Shown here one piece after another: positions 35,265 through 43,878 of a stretch of DNA of 64,000 bases. Below the pieces are notes generated by a model. That model did not search any database, was not told the DNA's origin, and was given only the letters and a program-made list of their open reading frames with translations. Within the stretch, counting starts at the first letter, position 1; every line of letters starts with the position of its first letter. Origin of the DNA: Ectopseudomonas alcaliphila (GTDB taxonomy: Bacteria > Pseudomonadota > Gammaproteobacteria > Pseudomonadales > Pseudomonadaceae); the NCBI RefSeq assembly GCF_900101755.1, contig NZ_FNAE01000008.1:62001-126000 (forward strand). Reading direction: 5' to 3'. A program made the translations under genes and the position numbers.

Positions 35265-35732
35265 ATGCAGGACAAGCTCAGCCCCATTGACCGCCGGATT
35301 CTCCGCCTGCTGCAACACGATGCCGACCTCTCTGCCGCCGAAGTAGCGGAAAAGGTCGAGCTGTCGCAGTCACCCTGCTGGCGGCGCATTCATCGCATGC
35401 AGGAAGACGGGCTGATCGAACGCAAGGTCGCCCTGCTCAACCACAAGCGCCTGGGGTTCGGCATCACGGTGTTCGTCGACATCAAGCTGTCGGCCCACGG
35501 TCGCGGCAATCTGGACGAGTTCGAACAGGCCGTGGTGGGCTACCCGCAGGTGCTGGAGTGCTACAGCATGGCCGGCGGTTCGGACTACCTGCTCAAGGTG
35601 GTGGCCAAGGATATCGCCGATTACGAGCGCTTCCTGCGCGACCACCTGCTGCAGCGCCCGCATGTGCACGAAGCGCACTCGCATATCGCCATGAGCGAGG
35701 TCAAACGCACCACCGAGCTGCCGCTGGATTAG
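35265..35732 (+). CDS. Lrp/AsnC family transcriptional regulator
   Basis: DNA-binding regulator responsive to an amino acid. The 155 aa protein has the AsnC helix-turn-helix (LSPIDRRILRLLQHDADLSAAEVAEKVELSQSPCWRRIHRMQEDGLI, about 5-51) and the RAM ligand-binding domain (PQVLECYSMAGGSDYLLKVVAKDIADYERFLRDHLL). I used the ATG at 35265; a TTG four codons earlier is weaker. It is divergent from the indolepyruvate oxidoreductase, which it probably controls together with the dehydrogenase and symporter. Confidence 0.93.
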   Translation: MQDKLSPIDRRILRLLQHDADLSAAEVAEKVELSQSPCWRRIHRMQEDGLIERKVALLNHKRLGFGITVFVDIKLSAHGRGNLDEFEQAVVGYPQVLECYSMAGGSDYLLKVVAKDIADYERFLRDHLLQRPHVHEAHSHIAMSEVKRTTELPLD

Positions 35733-36691
35733 ACCCTGGCCTGGCGCCTTGCCTTGCGTGCTTGCAGGGCCGCCAGCAGTGATGGCCCGAGGGCGGTGAG
35801 CGCCGAGCCGAGCACCACTACCACGGCACCGGCGTAGGCGATCCAGTTGACCTGTTCAGGCAGCACATGATCCGGCCACCAGGTCGAAGCCAGGGCCACG
35901 GAGACGAAAGTCACCAGCGGTGTCAGTGCCAGAGTCGCGCTGACCCGCGAGGCCTCCCAATGCGCCAGCGCCTCGGCGAAAGCGCCGTAGGCGACCAGGG
36001 TATTCAGGCAGCAAGCCAGCAGTAACCAGCCCTGCAACGGGCTCAGTTCCAATACCTGCATTGGCTGCGCCCAGGGCGTCAGCAGCAGTGCGCACGCCAG
36101 GTAGATGACCATCATCACCTGCACCGAATTCCACGAGGTCAGCAGTTGCTTCTGCGCCAGGCCATAGAAGGTCCAGACGAAGGCGGCCGCCAGCACCGTC
36201 AGCACCCCGGTGGTATAGGCGGTCAGCGAGGTCAGCAGCTCACCCAGGCGCTGATTGAAGAACAGGCCGAAGCCCAGCAGCATCACCATCAGGCCAATCG
36301 CCTGGCCCAGGCTGAAGCGCTCGCGAAAGACGAACAGGCTGCTGATCAGCAGCAGGATCGGCGCCACCTGGATCACCAGCTGCGTGGTGCCGGGGCTGAG
36401 CAGGTTGAGCCCGACCAGATACAGCACGTAGTTGGCCGTCAGCCCGCCGATGGCCAGGGCCAGGAGCCAACCGCCCTTGCGTCCCAGCGGACGAAAACGC
36501 GGCAACCGGCGGCTCGCGGCGAGATAGGCCAGCAACAGAGAACCGGCAACGGCCAGGCGATACCAGGTGACCGTTACCGGGTCCATCACCTGGAGAACTT
36601 CTTTCAGTTTGATCGGCAGGATGCCCCAGAGCACGGAAGTGATCAGGGCGAGCAGCAGGCCGTACATCCAACGGCCGGAAGAAATGTGCAT
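35729..36691 (-). CDS. EamA/DMT family transporter (RarD-like)
   Basis: Ten-helix drug/metabolite transporter of 320 aa with two EamA repeats (about 10-145 and 160-300). Features include YGLLLALITSVLWGILPIKLKEVL at the start and LNTLVAYGAFAEALAHWEASRVSATLALTPLVTFVSVALAS in the second repeat. The substrate is unknown; amino acid or metabolite export is typical. Its stop overlaps the regulator gene end by 4 bases on the opposite strand. Confidence 0.88.
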   Translation of the reverse strand: MHISSGRWMYGLLLALITSVLWGILPIKLKEVLQVMDPVTVTWYRLAVAGSLLLAYLAASRRLPRFRPLGRKGGWLLALAIGGLTANYVLYLVGLNLLSPGTTQLVIQVAPILLLISSLFVFRERFSLGQAIGLMVMLLGFGLFFNQRLGELLTSLTAYTTGVLTVLAAAFVWTFYGLAQKQLLTSWNSVQVMMVIYLACALLLTPWAQPMQVLELSPLQGWLLLACCLNTLVAYGAFAEALAHWEASRVSATLALTPLVTFVSVALASTWWPDHVLPEQVNWIAYAGAVVVVLGSALTALGPSLLAALQARKARRQARV

Positions 36692-36969
36692 GGCAACCTC
36701 TGGCAGGCGGCCAACAGAGCATGTCGACCGCAGCAGAGCATTCTAGGAGAGGCATGCACACCGACACAGCAACAGTTCCGCCCGGTTGCCGAGCGAAACT
36801 GTACTGCTCAGCATCCGCAGGACGCCAGCCGACCGGCGCCAATAATCCATAAAATCCGTTAAAAGACGCTAACAAGCGGCCAAAATCTACCATCTGTCGT
36901 TTTGCCAAGCACGTCGCATTGGCCACAGTAGACTCAGGTTATCCAGCACCTGCAGATGGAGCGCTCGTC

Positions 36970-37230
36970 ATGTTAGGCCAACGCAACCTCGACCCCCAAC
37001 CGGGCACGCATTACCGCAGTTCACGCCTGAGCGCCGTCAACGGCCAATACTTCTTCGCCACTCGCGAAGGCACGCTGGAAGGCCCTTTTATCTCCCGCCA
37101 TGACGCCGAGCAGAGCATCACGCGTTATATCGAGCGCATGGCCATGGCCGACAAGCTGCTACGCCATAGCAGCGAGCACATCGACAATCTGCAGCGCCGA
37201 GAAGCGATCAAGCACAATCAGGAGCTTTGA
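36970..37230 (+). CDS. Small conserved hypothetical protein (DUF6316-like)
   Basis: An 86 aa soluble protein starting MLGQRNLDPQPGTHYRSSRLSAVNGQYFFATREGTLEGPF. The first half resembles a short GYF-like module (YFFATREGTLEGPFISRHDAEQSITRYIE) in which a beta hairpin precedes a helix; the second half is a charged helix ending KHNQEL. GGAG lies eight bases before the ATG. No partner is evident; the preceding 278 bases hold no gene. The Pfam name is from memory and unverified. Confidence 0.75.
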   Translation: MLGQRNLDPQPGTHYRSSRLSAVNGQYFFATREGTLEGPFISRHDAEQSITRYIERMAMADKLLRHSSEHIDNLQRREAIKHNQEL

Positions 37231-37241
37231 GCGCTCGCCAC

Positions 37242-38231
37242 TTACAGACGCGCCAACCCCAAATCCCCTCTATGCGCCGCGAGATGCGGCAACACCGCGG
37301 CGAGCAGCGGCTCCTTGAAGGCATCCTGAAAGCGATGCGCCAGGCCCGGAATCAACTTGAGCTCCGCGCCCTTGATATGTGCCGCCACGTGAACGCCATG
37401 CATCACCGGCAATAGCGGATCGGCCGTGCCATGCACCACCAGCGTCGGCACTTTCAGGCGATTGAGCAGTTCGACCCGGCTCGACTCGGCAAGAATCGCC
37501 AGCAGCTGACGCTGCACGCCTTCGGGATTGAAGGCACGGTCATAGGCCTGCTCAGCCTGATGCAAGAGCAAGGCACGATCATCAAGCACCGCTGGGCTGC
37601 CGAGTGCCGCGAGCAAGTCTGCCTGCTGCTGCAGAGCGGCCTCGCGACTCCCCGCCTCGCGCCTTGCCAACAGCGCCACCAGCGCATCGCTGGGTGCAGG
37701 CAACCCTTGAGCACCCGAGCTGGTCATCACCAGCGTCAGACTGAGAACACGCTGCGGCGCCAGATCGGCCAGGTGCTGGGCGATCATGCCGCCCATGCTC
37801 GCACCCAGTACATGGAAGTTGTCGACGCCAAGGCGATCCATCAACCCCAGGGCATCGCCCGCCATGTCGCGCAGGTGATAAGGCGCACCGAGCGAAAGGC
37901 CCAGACGATAGCGCAGCACCTCGTAAGGCAGGTTGATGCTTGGCGCCGGTCGCCGCCAGGTGCTCAGCCCGACGTCACGATTGTCGAAGCGCACGACGCG
38001 AAAACCCTGCTGACACAGGCGCTCGACTACCTCGTCAGGCCAGTGGATCAACTGTCCGCCCAGCCCCATCACCAGCAACAGCGCCGGATCGCGCTCGTTG
38101 CCAATGCTTTGATAAGCCAGGCGCACCTCACCGACGTCCGCATAACGGGTCGGCTCGGACAGGTCGCAACGATTGGCCGCAAAAGACGGCAGGCCGCAAA
38201 GCAACGCGGCCATGAAAATGAATGCACGCAT
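37242..38231 (-). CDS. Secreted alpha/beta hydrolase
   Basis: Hydrolase of unknown substrate, probably periplasmic. The 329 aa protein has a signal peptide (MRAFIFMAALLCGLPSFAA), the oxyanion segment VMGLGGQLIHWPDEVVERL, a nucleophile elbow GASMGG, and the remaining triad candidates Asp in VHGTADPLLPVMHG and His in IPGLAHRF. A cap region lies at about 165-255. I used the ATG at 38231 because it gives the signal peptide; the frame is open to 38390. Confidence 0.87.
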   Translation of the reverse strand: MRAFIFMAALLCGLPSFAANRCDLSEPTRYADVGEVRLAYQSIGNERDPALLLVMGLGGQLIHWPDEVVERLCQQGFRVVRFDNRDVGLSTWRRPAPSINLPYEVLRYRLGLSLGAPYHLRDMAGDALGLMDRLGVDNFHVLGASMGGMIAQHLADLAPQRVLSLTLVMTSSGAQGLPAPSDALVALLARREAGSREAALQQQADLLAALGSPAVLDDRALLLHQAEQAYDRAFNPEGVQRQLLAILAESSRVELLNRLKVPTLVVHGTADPLLPVMHGVHVAAHIKGAELKLIPGLAHRFQDAFKEPLLAAVLPHLAAHRGDLGLARL

Positions 38232-38429
38232 GAAAACACCAGAAACGCAGAACCCCACTGAAACGCGATTCTGGTGAAAGTCGTTCGACGGCGCTGCCAC
38301 ACAAGCGTGACAGTTTGATGAAGGAGGACGAACGGTTGCCTCAAAGGTGACCAGAGGCGCCACCCGGAGCGTCGCGAACGCCCCTCTCACTGAGCTGTGG
38401 AAGGGGCTTCAGCCGCGATTACCGGGGGA

Positions 38430-40733
38430 TCAGGCCAGCTCGGCCCGCAACTGCCTGGCGGCCGCCACCATATTCACCAGCGCTGCTTCGGTCTCCGGCC
38501 AGACGCGGGTTTTCAGGCCGCAATCGGGGTTGACCCATAGGCGTTCGAGCGGGATCCGCCGCGCCGCCTTGCGCAGCAGATTGGCCATCTCGGCGCTGTC
38601 CGGCACCCGTGGCGAGTGGATGTCGTAGACACCTGGGCCAATCTCGTTGGGATAATCGAAGCGCTCGAAGGCCTCCAGCAACTCCATGTCAGAACGCGAG
38701 GTTTCGATGGTGATCACATCGGCATCTATCGCCGCGATGGACTCGATCACATCGTTGAACTCGCTGTAGCACATGTGGGTGTGGATCTGCGTTTCGTCAC
38801 GCACGCCGCTGGCGGTCAGGCGGAAGGCCTCGGTGGCCCAGTCCAGGTAGTGCTGCCAGGCGGCCTGACGCAACGGCAAGCCCTCACGGAACGCGGCCTC
38901 GTCGATCTGGATGATTTTGATGCCGGCGGCCTCCAGGTCCACCACCTCGTCACGAATCGCCAGCGCCAGTTGCCTGGCCTGCACCTCGCGCGACACATCC
39001 TCACGCGGGAAGGACCACATCAGCATGGTCACCGGGCCGGTCAGCATGCCCTTCATCGGCTTGTCGGTCAGGTCCTGGGCGTACTTGATCCACTCCACGG
39101 TCATCGCCTCGGGCCGGCTCAGGTCGCCGACGATCACCGCCGGTTTGACGCAGCGCGAACCGTAGCTCTGCACCCAGCCGAAGCGGGTGAAGGCGTAGCC
39201 GTCGAGTTGCTCGGCGAAGTACTCGACCATGTCGTTGCGCTCGGCCTCGCCATGCACCAGCACATCCAGACCCAGACGCTCCTGTATCTGCACCGCGTGG
39301 CGAATTTCGCTGTGCATGACCTCGGTGTATTCGGCCGCACTCAGCTTGCCTTGCTTGAACGACTGCCGCGCCAGGCGAATCGCCGAGGTCTGCGGGAAGG
39401 AGCCGATGGTCGTGGTCGGCAGCAATGGCAGTTGCAGGCGCTCACGCTGTTGTTCGATGCGCTCGGCGAACGGTGACTGGCGCTGAGCATGGCGCGGACG
39501 AATCGCCGCCAGGCGTGCCTGCACCTCGGGCTTGTGAATGCGCGTCGATGCAGCACGCGCCGCCTGCACCGCGCGGCTCACCTCCAGTGCGGCTTGAACG
39601 GCGGCATCCTCCGGCGCCTCGAGAGCCTTGCCGAGCAATGCGACCTCCTGGCATTTCTGCACGGCGAAGGCCAGCCAGCTGTTGAGTTCGGCGTCGAGTT
39701 GATCTTCACGGGCCAGATCCACCGGGCTGTGCAACAGCGAGCAGGACGGCGCCACCCACAGCCTTTCGCCCAGGCGCTCGTGAGCGTGACGCAGCACCTC
39801 AAGCACCTTCTCCAGATCGCAGCGCCAGACGTTGCGCCCGTTGACCACGCCCAGCGACAACACTTTATAAGCCGGCAGGCGGTCGAGAATGGTCGGGTAC
39901 TGCTCCGGCGCACGCACCAGGTCGATATGCAGACCGTCCACCGGCAGGTTGGCGGCCAGCCCCAGGTTATCCTCCAGGCCGCCAAAATAGGTGGCGATCA
40001 GCTTCTTGCACGGCTCGCGCTGAATCAGGTTGTAGGCGCGCTCGAAGGCGTTCTTCCACGCCTGCGGCAGGTCGAGCACCAGAATCGGCTCGTCGATCTG
40101 CACCCACTCCACGCCCTGCGCGGCCAGGCGCTGGAAGATTTCGCCATAGACCGGCAGCAGGCTTTCAAGTAACTCAAGCTTGTCAAAGTCGCCACCCTTG
40201 GCCTTGCCCAGCCATAGATAGGTCAACGGGCCGATCAGCACCGGTTTGACCTTGTGCCCAAGGGCATGAGCCTCAGCTACTTCTTCGAACAGTTGTTCCC
40301 AGCTCAGGGCGAACTGCTGATCCGCGCTGAACTCCGGCACCAGATAGTGGTAGTTGGTATCGAACCATTTTGTCATCTCCTGGGCGTGGGCGCCGCCACA
40401 GCAACCATGGCTGCGGTCCGTCGCCACGGCGCCTCGGGCCATGGCGAACAGGGTATCCAGGGTCGGCTTGCCGGCGGCCGGGCGAAAGCGCTCGGGAATC
40501 ACGCCGAAGGCCAGGGAATGACCAAGCACCTGGTCGTACCAGGCGAAGTCGCCCACCGGCAGCAGATCGATACCGGCATCCTTCTGCAGCCGCCAGTGCT
40601 CGGCCCGCAGACGCTGACCAACGGCGCGCAGTCCGGCTTCGTCCAGCTCACCCTTCCAGTAGGCTTCGAGGGCTTTTTTCAATTCACGGTCGCGGCCAAT
40701 GCGCGGAAAACCGAGGGAATGAGACAGGGCCAT
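38430..40733 (-). CDS. metE: Cobalamin-independent methionine synthase MetE
   Basis: Transfers the methyl group of methyltetrahydropteroyl-triglutamate to homocysteine, the last step of methionine synthesis. The 767 aa protein starts MALSHSLGFPRIGRDRELKKALEAYWKGEL, carries TTTIGSFPQTSAIRLAR between its two barrels and the zinc and homocysteine ligands in IQIDEAAFREGLPLR, HTHMCYSEFNDVI and WVNPDCGLKTR. Length and motifs are typical. It is divergent from metR with a MetR box between them. Confidence 0.97.
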   Translation of the reverse strand: MALSHSLGFPRIGRDRELKKALEAYWKGELDEAGLRAVGQRLRAEHWRLQKDAGIDLLPVGDFAWYDQVLGHSLAFGVIPERFRPAAGKPTLDTLFAMARGAVATDRSHGCCGGAHAQEMTKWFDTNYHYLVPEFSADQQFALSWEQLFEEVAEAHALGHKVKPVLIGPLTYLWLGKAKGGDFDKLELLESLLPVYGEIFQRLAAQGVEWVQIDEPILVLDLPQAWKNAFERAYNLIQREPCKKLIATYFGGLEDNLGLAANLPVDGLHIDLVRAPEQYPTILDRLPAYKVLSLGVVNGRNVWRCDLEKVLEVLRHAHERLGERLWVAPSCSLLHSPVDLAREDQLDAELNSWLAFAVQKCQEVALLGKALEAPEDAAVQAALEVSRAVQAARAASTRIHKPEVQARLAAIRPRHAQRQSPFAERIEQQRERLQLPLLPTTTIGSFPQTSAIRLARQSFKQGKLSAAEYTEVMHSEIRHAVQIQERLGLDVLVHGEAERNDMVEYFAEQLDGYAFTRFGWVQSYGSRCVKPAVIVGDLSRPEAMTVEWIKYAQDLTDKPMKGMLTGPVTMLMWSFPREDVSREVQARQLALAIRDEVVDLEAAGIKIIQIDEAAFREGLPLRQAAWQHYLDWATEAFRLTASGVRDETQIHTHMCYSEFNDVIESIAAIDADVITIETSRSDMELLEAFERFDYPNEIGPGVYDIHSPRVPDSAEMANLLRKAARRIPLERLWVNPDCGLKTRVWPETEAALVNMVAAARQLRAELA

Positions 40734-40843
40734 GTCGTGAAACTCCAGAATCAATCGAGATGGCGCCATTCTCGGCATCGAGCACGAGTGAGACAAACTC
40801 AAGATTTTCGCCTTGATCTATAGATTTACTCATGTAGGCTTTA

Positions 40844-40856
40844 TGAACCACTTTCA
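40844..40856 (+). promoter_or_regulatory. MetR binding site in the metE-metR gap
   Basis: TGAACCACTTTCA matches the MetR consensus TGAANNWNNTTCA at every defined position. It is 46 bases before metR and 111 bases before metE, where MetR is known to activate metE and repress itself. Confidence 0.88.
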
Positions 40857-40901
40857 TCCAGTTCCGTTATTGGATGAGTGAAACCTTCACAGAGACCCAG
40901 C

Positions 40902-41819
40902 ATGCTCGAGCTACGCCACCTGAAAACCCTGCACGCCCTGCGCGAGACCGACAGCCTGGTAGAGGCGGCCGAGCGCCTGCACCTGACCCAGTCGGCGCTG
41001 TCGCATCAGTTCAAGGAACTGGAAGAACGCCTTGGTCTGCAGCTGTTCGTGCGCAAGACCAAACCGGTGCGCTTTACCAGCGCTGGTCTGCGTCTGCTGC
41101 AACTGGCCGACGCCACCCTGCCCCTGCTGCGCGGCGCCGAACGTGACCTGGCGCGCCTGGCGGGTGGCACTGCCGGTCGCCTGCATATGGCCATCGAATG
41201 CCACAGCTGCTTCCAGTGGCTGATGCCGACCATCGACCAGTTCCGCGATGCCTGGCCGGAAGTGGAGCTGGACCTGGCCTCGGGCTTCTCCTTCGCCCCG
41301 CTCCCCGCACTGGCCCGGGGTGACCTCGACCTGGTGGTGACGTCCGACCCCATCGAGCTGGCCGGCATCACCTACGTGCCACTGTTCACCTACGAGGCCA
41401 TGCTTGCCGTGGCCAACCAGCACCGCCTGGCGCACAAGGCCTGCATCCAGCCGCAGGACCTGGCCACGGAAACCCTGATCACCTACCCGGTTGAACGCGA
41501 CCGCCTGGACATCTTCACCCGCTTTCTCGAACCCAACGATGTCGAGCCGGCCCAGGTGCGCACTTCCGAGTTGACGGTGATGATGATGCAACTGGTCGCC
41601 AGCGGTCGTGGCGTGTGTGGCCTGCCCAACTGGGCGCTGCACGAATACAGCTCGCGGGGTTACGTCAGCGCCAAGCGCCTGGGAGAAAAAGGCCTGTTCG
41701 CCACGCTCTACGCGGCGATCCGCACCGACATGCTCGACGCGCCGTTCATGCGCGACTTCCTGCTCACCGCCAAGGACACCTCCTTCGCCAGCCTCGAAGG
41801 CGTCAGCGTGGCGCGCTGA
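40902..41819 (+). CDS. metR: LysR-type regulator MetR
   Basis: Homocysteine-responsive activator of methionine genes. The 305 aa protein begins MLELRHLKTLHALRETDSLVEAAERLHLTQSALSHQFKELEERLGLQLFVRKTKPVRFT, which is the MetR winged-helix domain, and has the LysR co-inducer domain from about 90 (AIECHSCFQWLMPTIDQFR). The HTH is close to E. coli MetR. The start at 40902 matches the family; the frame is open from 40878. Its place divergent from metE supports the name. Confidence 0.95.
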   Translation: MLELRHLKTLHALRETDSLVEAAERLHLTQSALSHQFKELEERLGLQLFVRKTKPVRFTSAGLRLLQLADATLPLLRGAERDLARLAGGTAGRLHMAIECHSCFQWLMPTIDQFRDAWPEVELDLASGFSFAPLPALARGDLDLVVTSDPIELAGITYVPLFTYEAMLAVANQHRLAHKACIQPQDLATETLITYPVERDRLDIFTRFLEPNDVEPAQVRTSELTVMMMQLVASGRGVCGLPNWALHEYSSRGYVSAKRLGEKGLFATLYAAIRTDMLDAPFMRDFLLTAKDTSFASLEGVSVAR

Positions 41820-41858
41820 GCGTAGCCTCACGGGGCAAGGATCGAGCGAAAGTCGTAG

Positions 41859-41923
41859 GGCGGGTTAGCCGCCTGCCCCTTTCCGCAATCACCCCTGCAA
41901 TGTCTGCTGCGGCGTAACCCGCC
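41859..41923. repeat. Intergenic inverted repeat with GGCGGGTTA/TAACCCGCC ends
   Basis: Nine-base ends at 41859-41867 and 41915-41923 are exact reverse complements about 47 bases apart. Such GGCGGGTTA...TAACCCGCC elements look like dispersed Pseudomonas intergenic repeats, which a genome search could confirm. It lies downstream of metR. Confidence 0.55.
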
Positions 41924-41959
41924 ATCGGCGCAACGCGTTTCATCGCCTGGTGGGTTAGA

Positions 41960-41981
41960 AGCCCCGCCCCGGGGCGGGGCT
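41960..41981. terminator. GC-rich 22-base perfect palindrome
   Basis: AGCCCCGCCCC followed by GGGGCGGGGCT. It lies between metR and tetR, 140 bases after metR. The T-run is absent, so it may be a repeat or weak terminator. Apart from this and the preceding repeat, the 41820-42084 gap shows no gene. Confidence 0.5.
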
Positions 41982-42084
41982 CCTACACTCATGCATCCCC
42001 TCTAGGAACCGCGCCTCGCGGCGAATGAGGCAGTGAACGGCCACCCGCCAATTGCCTTGTTACAACTCCCGCCTTGCTGCATCG

Positions 42085-42115
42085 TGACCAACAGTCATAG
42101 CATGACCACCGGTCA
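42085..42115. promoter_or_regulatory. Twin TGACC...GGTCA operator candidates for the TetR regulator
   Basis: Two 13-base palindromes, TGACCAACAGTCA (42085-42097) and TGACCACCGGTCA (42103-42115), are offset by 18 bases. They lie just before the tetR ATG at 42132. Paired TGAC-GTCA dyads are typical TetR-family operators; autorepression of the efflux operon is the inference. Confidence 0.6.
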
Positions 42116-42131
42116 CGAACCCGGAACCGTC

Positions 42132-42788
42132 ATGCGCTACCAGGATCAACTTTTCCAGCAGCGGGAAAACGCCCTGCTGCAATCCGCTCGCCAGCTGTTT
42201 CAGGAGCAATCCTGGGATCGCGTCACCATCGCTGAGGTGGCCCGTCATGCCGGCATTGGCAAGGGCACGGTGTACAAGCACTTTTCCAGCAAGGAGGCAC
42301 TCTATGCGCGCCTGGTGCTGGATTGCTCGCGCCAGCATCTGGGCGAACTGCGCGAGACCGCGAACCAGGCACCGCCGCGCGAAGCCATGCGTCATGTGAT
42401 TCGTCGCGCCTTCGAACAACTGCTGGCCGACCCGCTGCAAGCCCAACTCTGCCTGCTGTGCGACCGCCCCGCCTTCCAGGAACGCCTGGACGCGCCCTAC
42501 CGTGAACAGTTCCTCGAACTGGAAGGCCAGTACATGGCCCTGTTCAACCAACTGCTGCAAGGCAGCTTCAGCGAACTGAAACTTTCCCCCACTGATTGCC
42601 AATACCTGCTGTGGGGCGTGGAGGCTTGCGTAAATGGCGTGATGGCACGTATTGCCTCCGGCGGCTTCGCCCATTGGGCAGAACCCATCGAGCTGGACGC
42701 CTATTTCCAGCGCGTCACCGATTTCATCATTGCCGGCCTGCAAGGCCAGGCCGCCGCGCTGCACACAGCGCCTGTACTCAGCGAGTAA
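42132..42788 (+). CDS. TetR/AcrR family regulator of RND efflux
   Basis: Repressor of the adjacent efflux genes. The 218 aa protein has the TetR helix-turn-helix (QRENALLQSARQLFQEQSWDRVTIAEVARHAGIGKGTVYKHFSSKEALYARLVLDC, about 7-62) and a ligand-binding domain with a WGVEACVNGVMARIASGG segment. I chose the ATG at 42132 because the operator-like palindromes would otherwise lie inside the gene; frames to 42102 and 42033 are possible. The membrane fusion gene follows after 6 bases. Confidence 0.88.
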   Translation: MRYQDQLFQQRENALLQSARQLFQEQSWDRVTIAEVARHAGIGKGTVYKHFSSKEALYARLVLDCSRQHLGELRETANQAPPREAMRHVIRRAFEQLLADPLQAQLCLLCDRPAFQERLDAPYREQFLELEGQYMALFNQLLQGSFSELKLSPTDCQYLLWGVEACVNGVMARIASGGFAHWAEPIELDAYFQRVTDFIIAGLQGQAAALHTAPVLSE

Positions 42789-42794
42789 ACCGTC

Positions 42795-43877
42795 ATGTTC
42801 GCCCAACTCAGCAAGCGTCCCTGGATCATCGCCATCGTCATCGCAGTCCTGCTGGTGGCCTGGCTGCTCAGCGGCGATCGTTTCGTCGCGCGCGACGAGG
42901 TCGAGCCCGACCAGCCCGCCACGACCGCCGACCTCGCGCGTGTCGAAATTCAATGGCTACAGGCCGAGCCGATGCAACGCCAGCATGTAGTGCAGGGGCA
43001 GGTCGAAGCCTGGCGCCGCGTGGAACTGCGCGCCCAGGTCAGCGGCAGCGTGCAGAACCTGGACCAGGACAAGGGCAGCCGCGTCGCTGCCGATCAATTG
43101 CTGCTGAGCATTTCGCCAGACGACCGCCCGGCCCAGGTCGCGCGTAGCGAGGCCGATGTACGCCAGCGTCAGAGCGACGTCACCGCCGCCAAACGCCTGC
43201 GTGAACGCAGCCTGGTTTCGGCCAACGAGCTGATGCGCCTGGAGAGCGAACTGGCCAAGGCCCGCGCGGAACTCGACAGCGCCCGCTTGCAGCAGCGCAA
43301 CACCAAGATCAAGGCGCCGTTTGCCGGAATCTATGACCAGCGCATGGTCGAACTGGGCGATTTCGTCCAGCCAGGCCAGAGCCTGCTGACCCTGGTGGAT
43401 ATCGACCGCCTCAAGGTCAGCGCGCAGATCGCCCAGCAGCAGGTCATCCAGTTGGAGCTGGGCCAACCGGTAAAGGTGGAACTGCTCGATGGCCGCACAC
43501 TGGAAGGCGAGCTGCACTTTATCGCCGCTGCCGCCGACCCCGGCTCACGCAGCTTCCGCATCGAGGTCAAGGTGGACAACCCCGACGGCCTGCGCCTGGC
43601 CGGCGCCAGCGCCACCCTGCATATCCAGACCGGAGAGGCCATGGCCCATCGCCTGTCACCTGCCCTGCTCAGCCTGGATGAAAGCGGCCGCCACGGCGTC
43701 AAATGGGTCAACGAAGCGCAGCGCGTGGAGTTCACCCCGGTGCAACTGATCAGCGTCGACAACCAGGGCGCCTGGGTCAGCGGCCTGCCGCCGAAGGTGG
43801 CCCTGATCACCCTCGGCCAGGGCTTCGTCCAGCCCGGCCAGCAGGTACGCACGCAACTCGCCGCAGAGGGCAGCTGA
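42795..43877 (+). CDS. RND efflux periplasmic adaptor (membrane fusion protein)
   Basis: Periplasmic adaptor linking the RND pump to an outer-membrane channel. The 360 aa protein has an uncleaved N-terminal membrane anchor (PWIIAIVIAVLLVAWLL), a lipoyl half-motif (VQGQVEAWRRVELRAQVSGSVQ), a coiled-coil hairpin (about 110-160), the second lipoyl half (KIKAPFAGIYDQRMVELGDFVQPGQSLLTLVDIDRLKVSAQI) and beta-barrel domains. It is not a lipoprotein. It precedes the pump gene by one base. Confidence 0.93.
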   Translation: MFAQLSKRPWIIAIVIAVLLVAWLLSGDRFVARDEVEPDQPATTADLARVEIQWLQAEPMQRQHVVQGQVEAWRRVELRAQVSGSVQNLDQDKGSRVAADQLLLSISPDDRPAQVARSEADVRQRQSDVTAAKRLRERSLVSANELMRLESELAKARAELDSARLQQRNTKIKAPFAGIYDQRMVELGDFVQPGQSLLTLVDIDRLKVSAQIAQQQVIQLELGQPVKVELLDGRTLEGELHFIAAAADPGSRSFRIEVKVDNPDGLRLAGASATLHIQTGEAMAHRLSPALLSLDESGRHGVKWVNEAQRVEFTPVQLISVDNQGAWVSGLPPKVALITLGQGFVQPGQQVRTQLAAEGS

Positions 43878-43878
43878 G

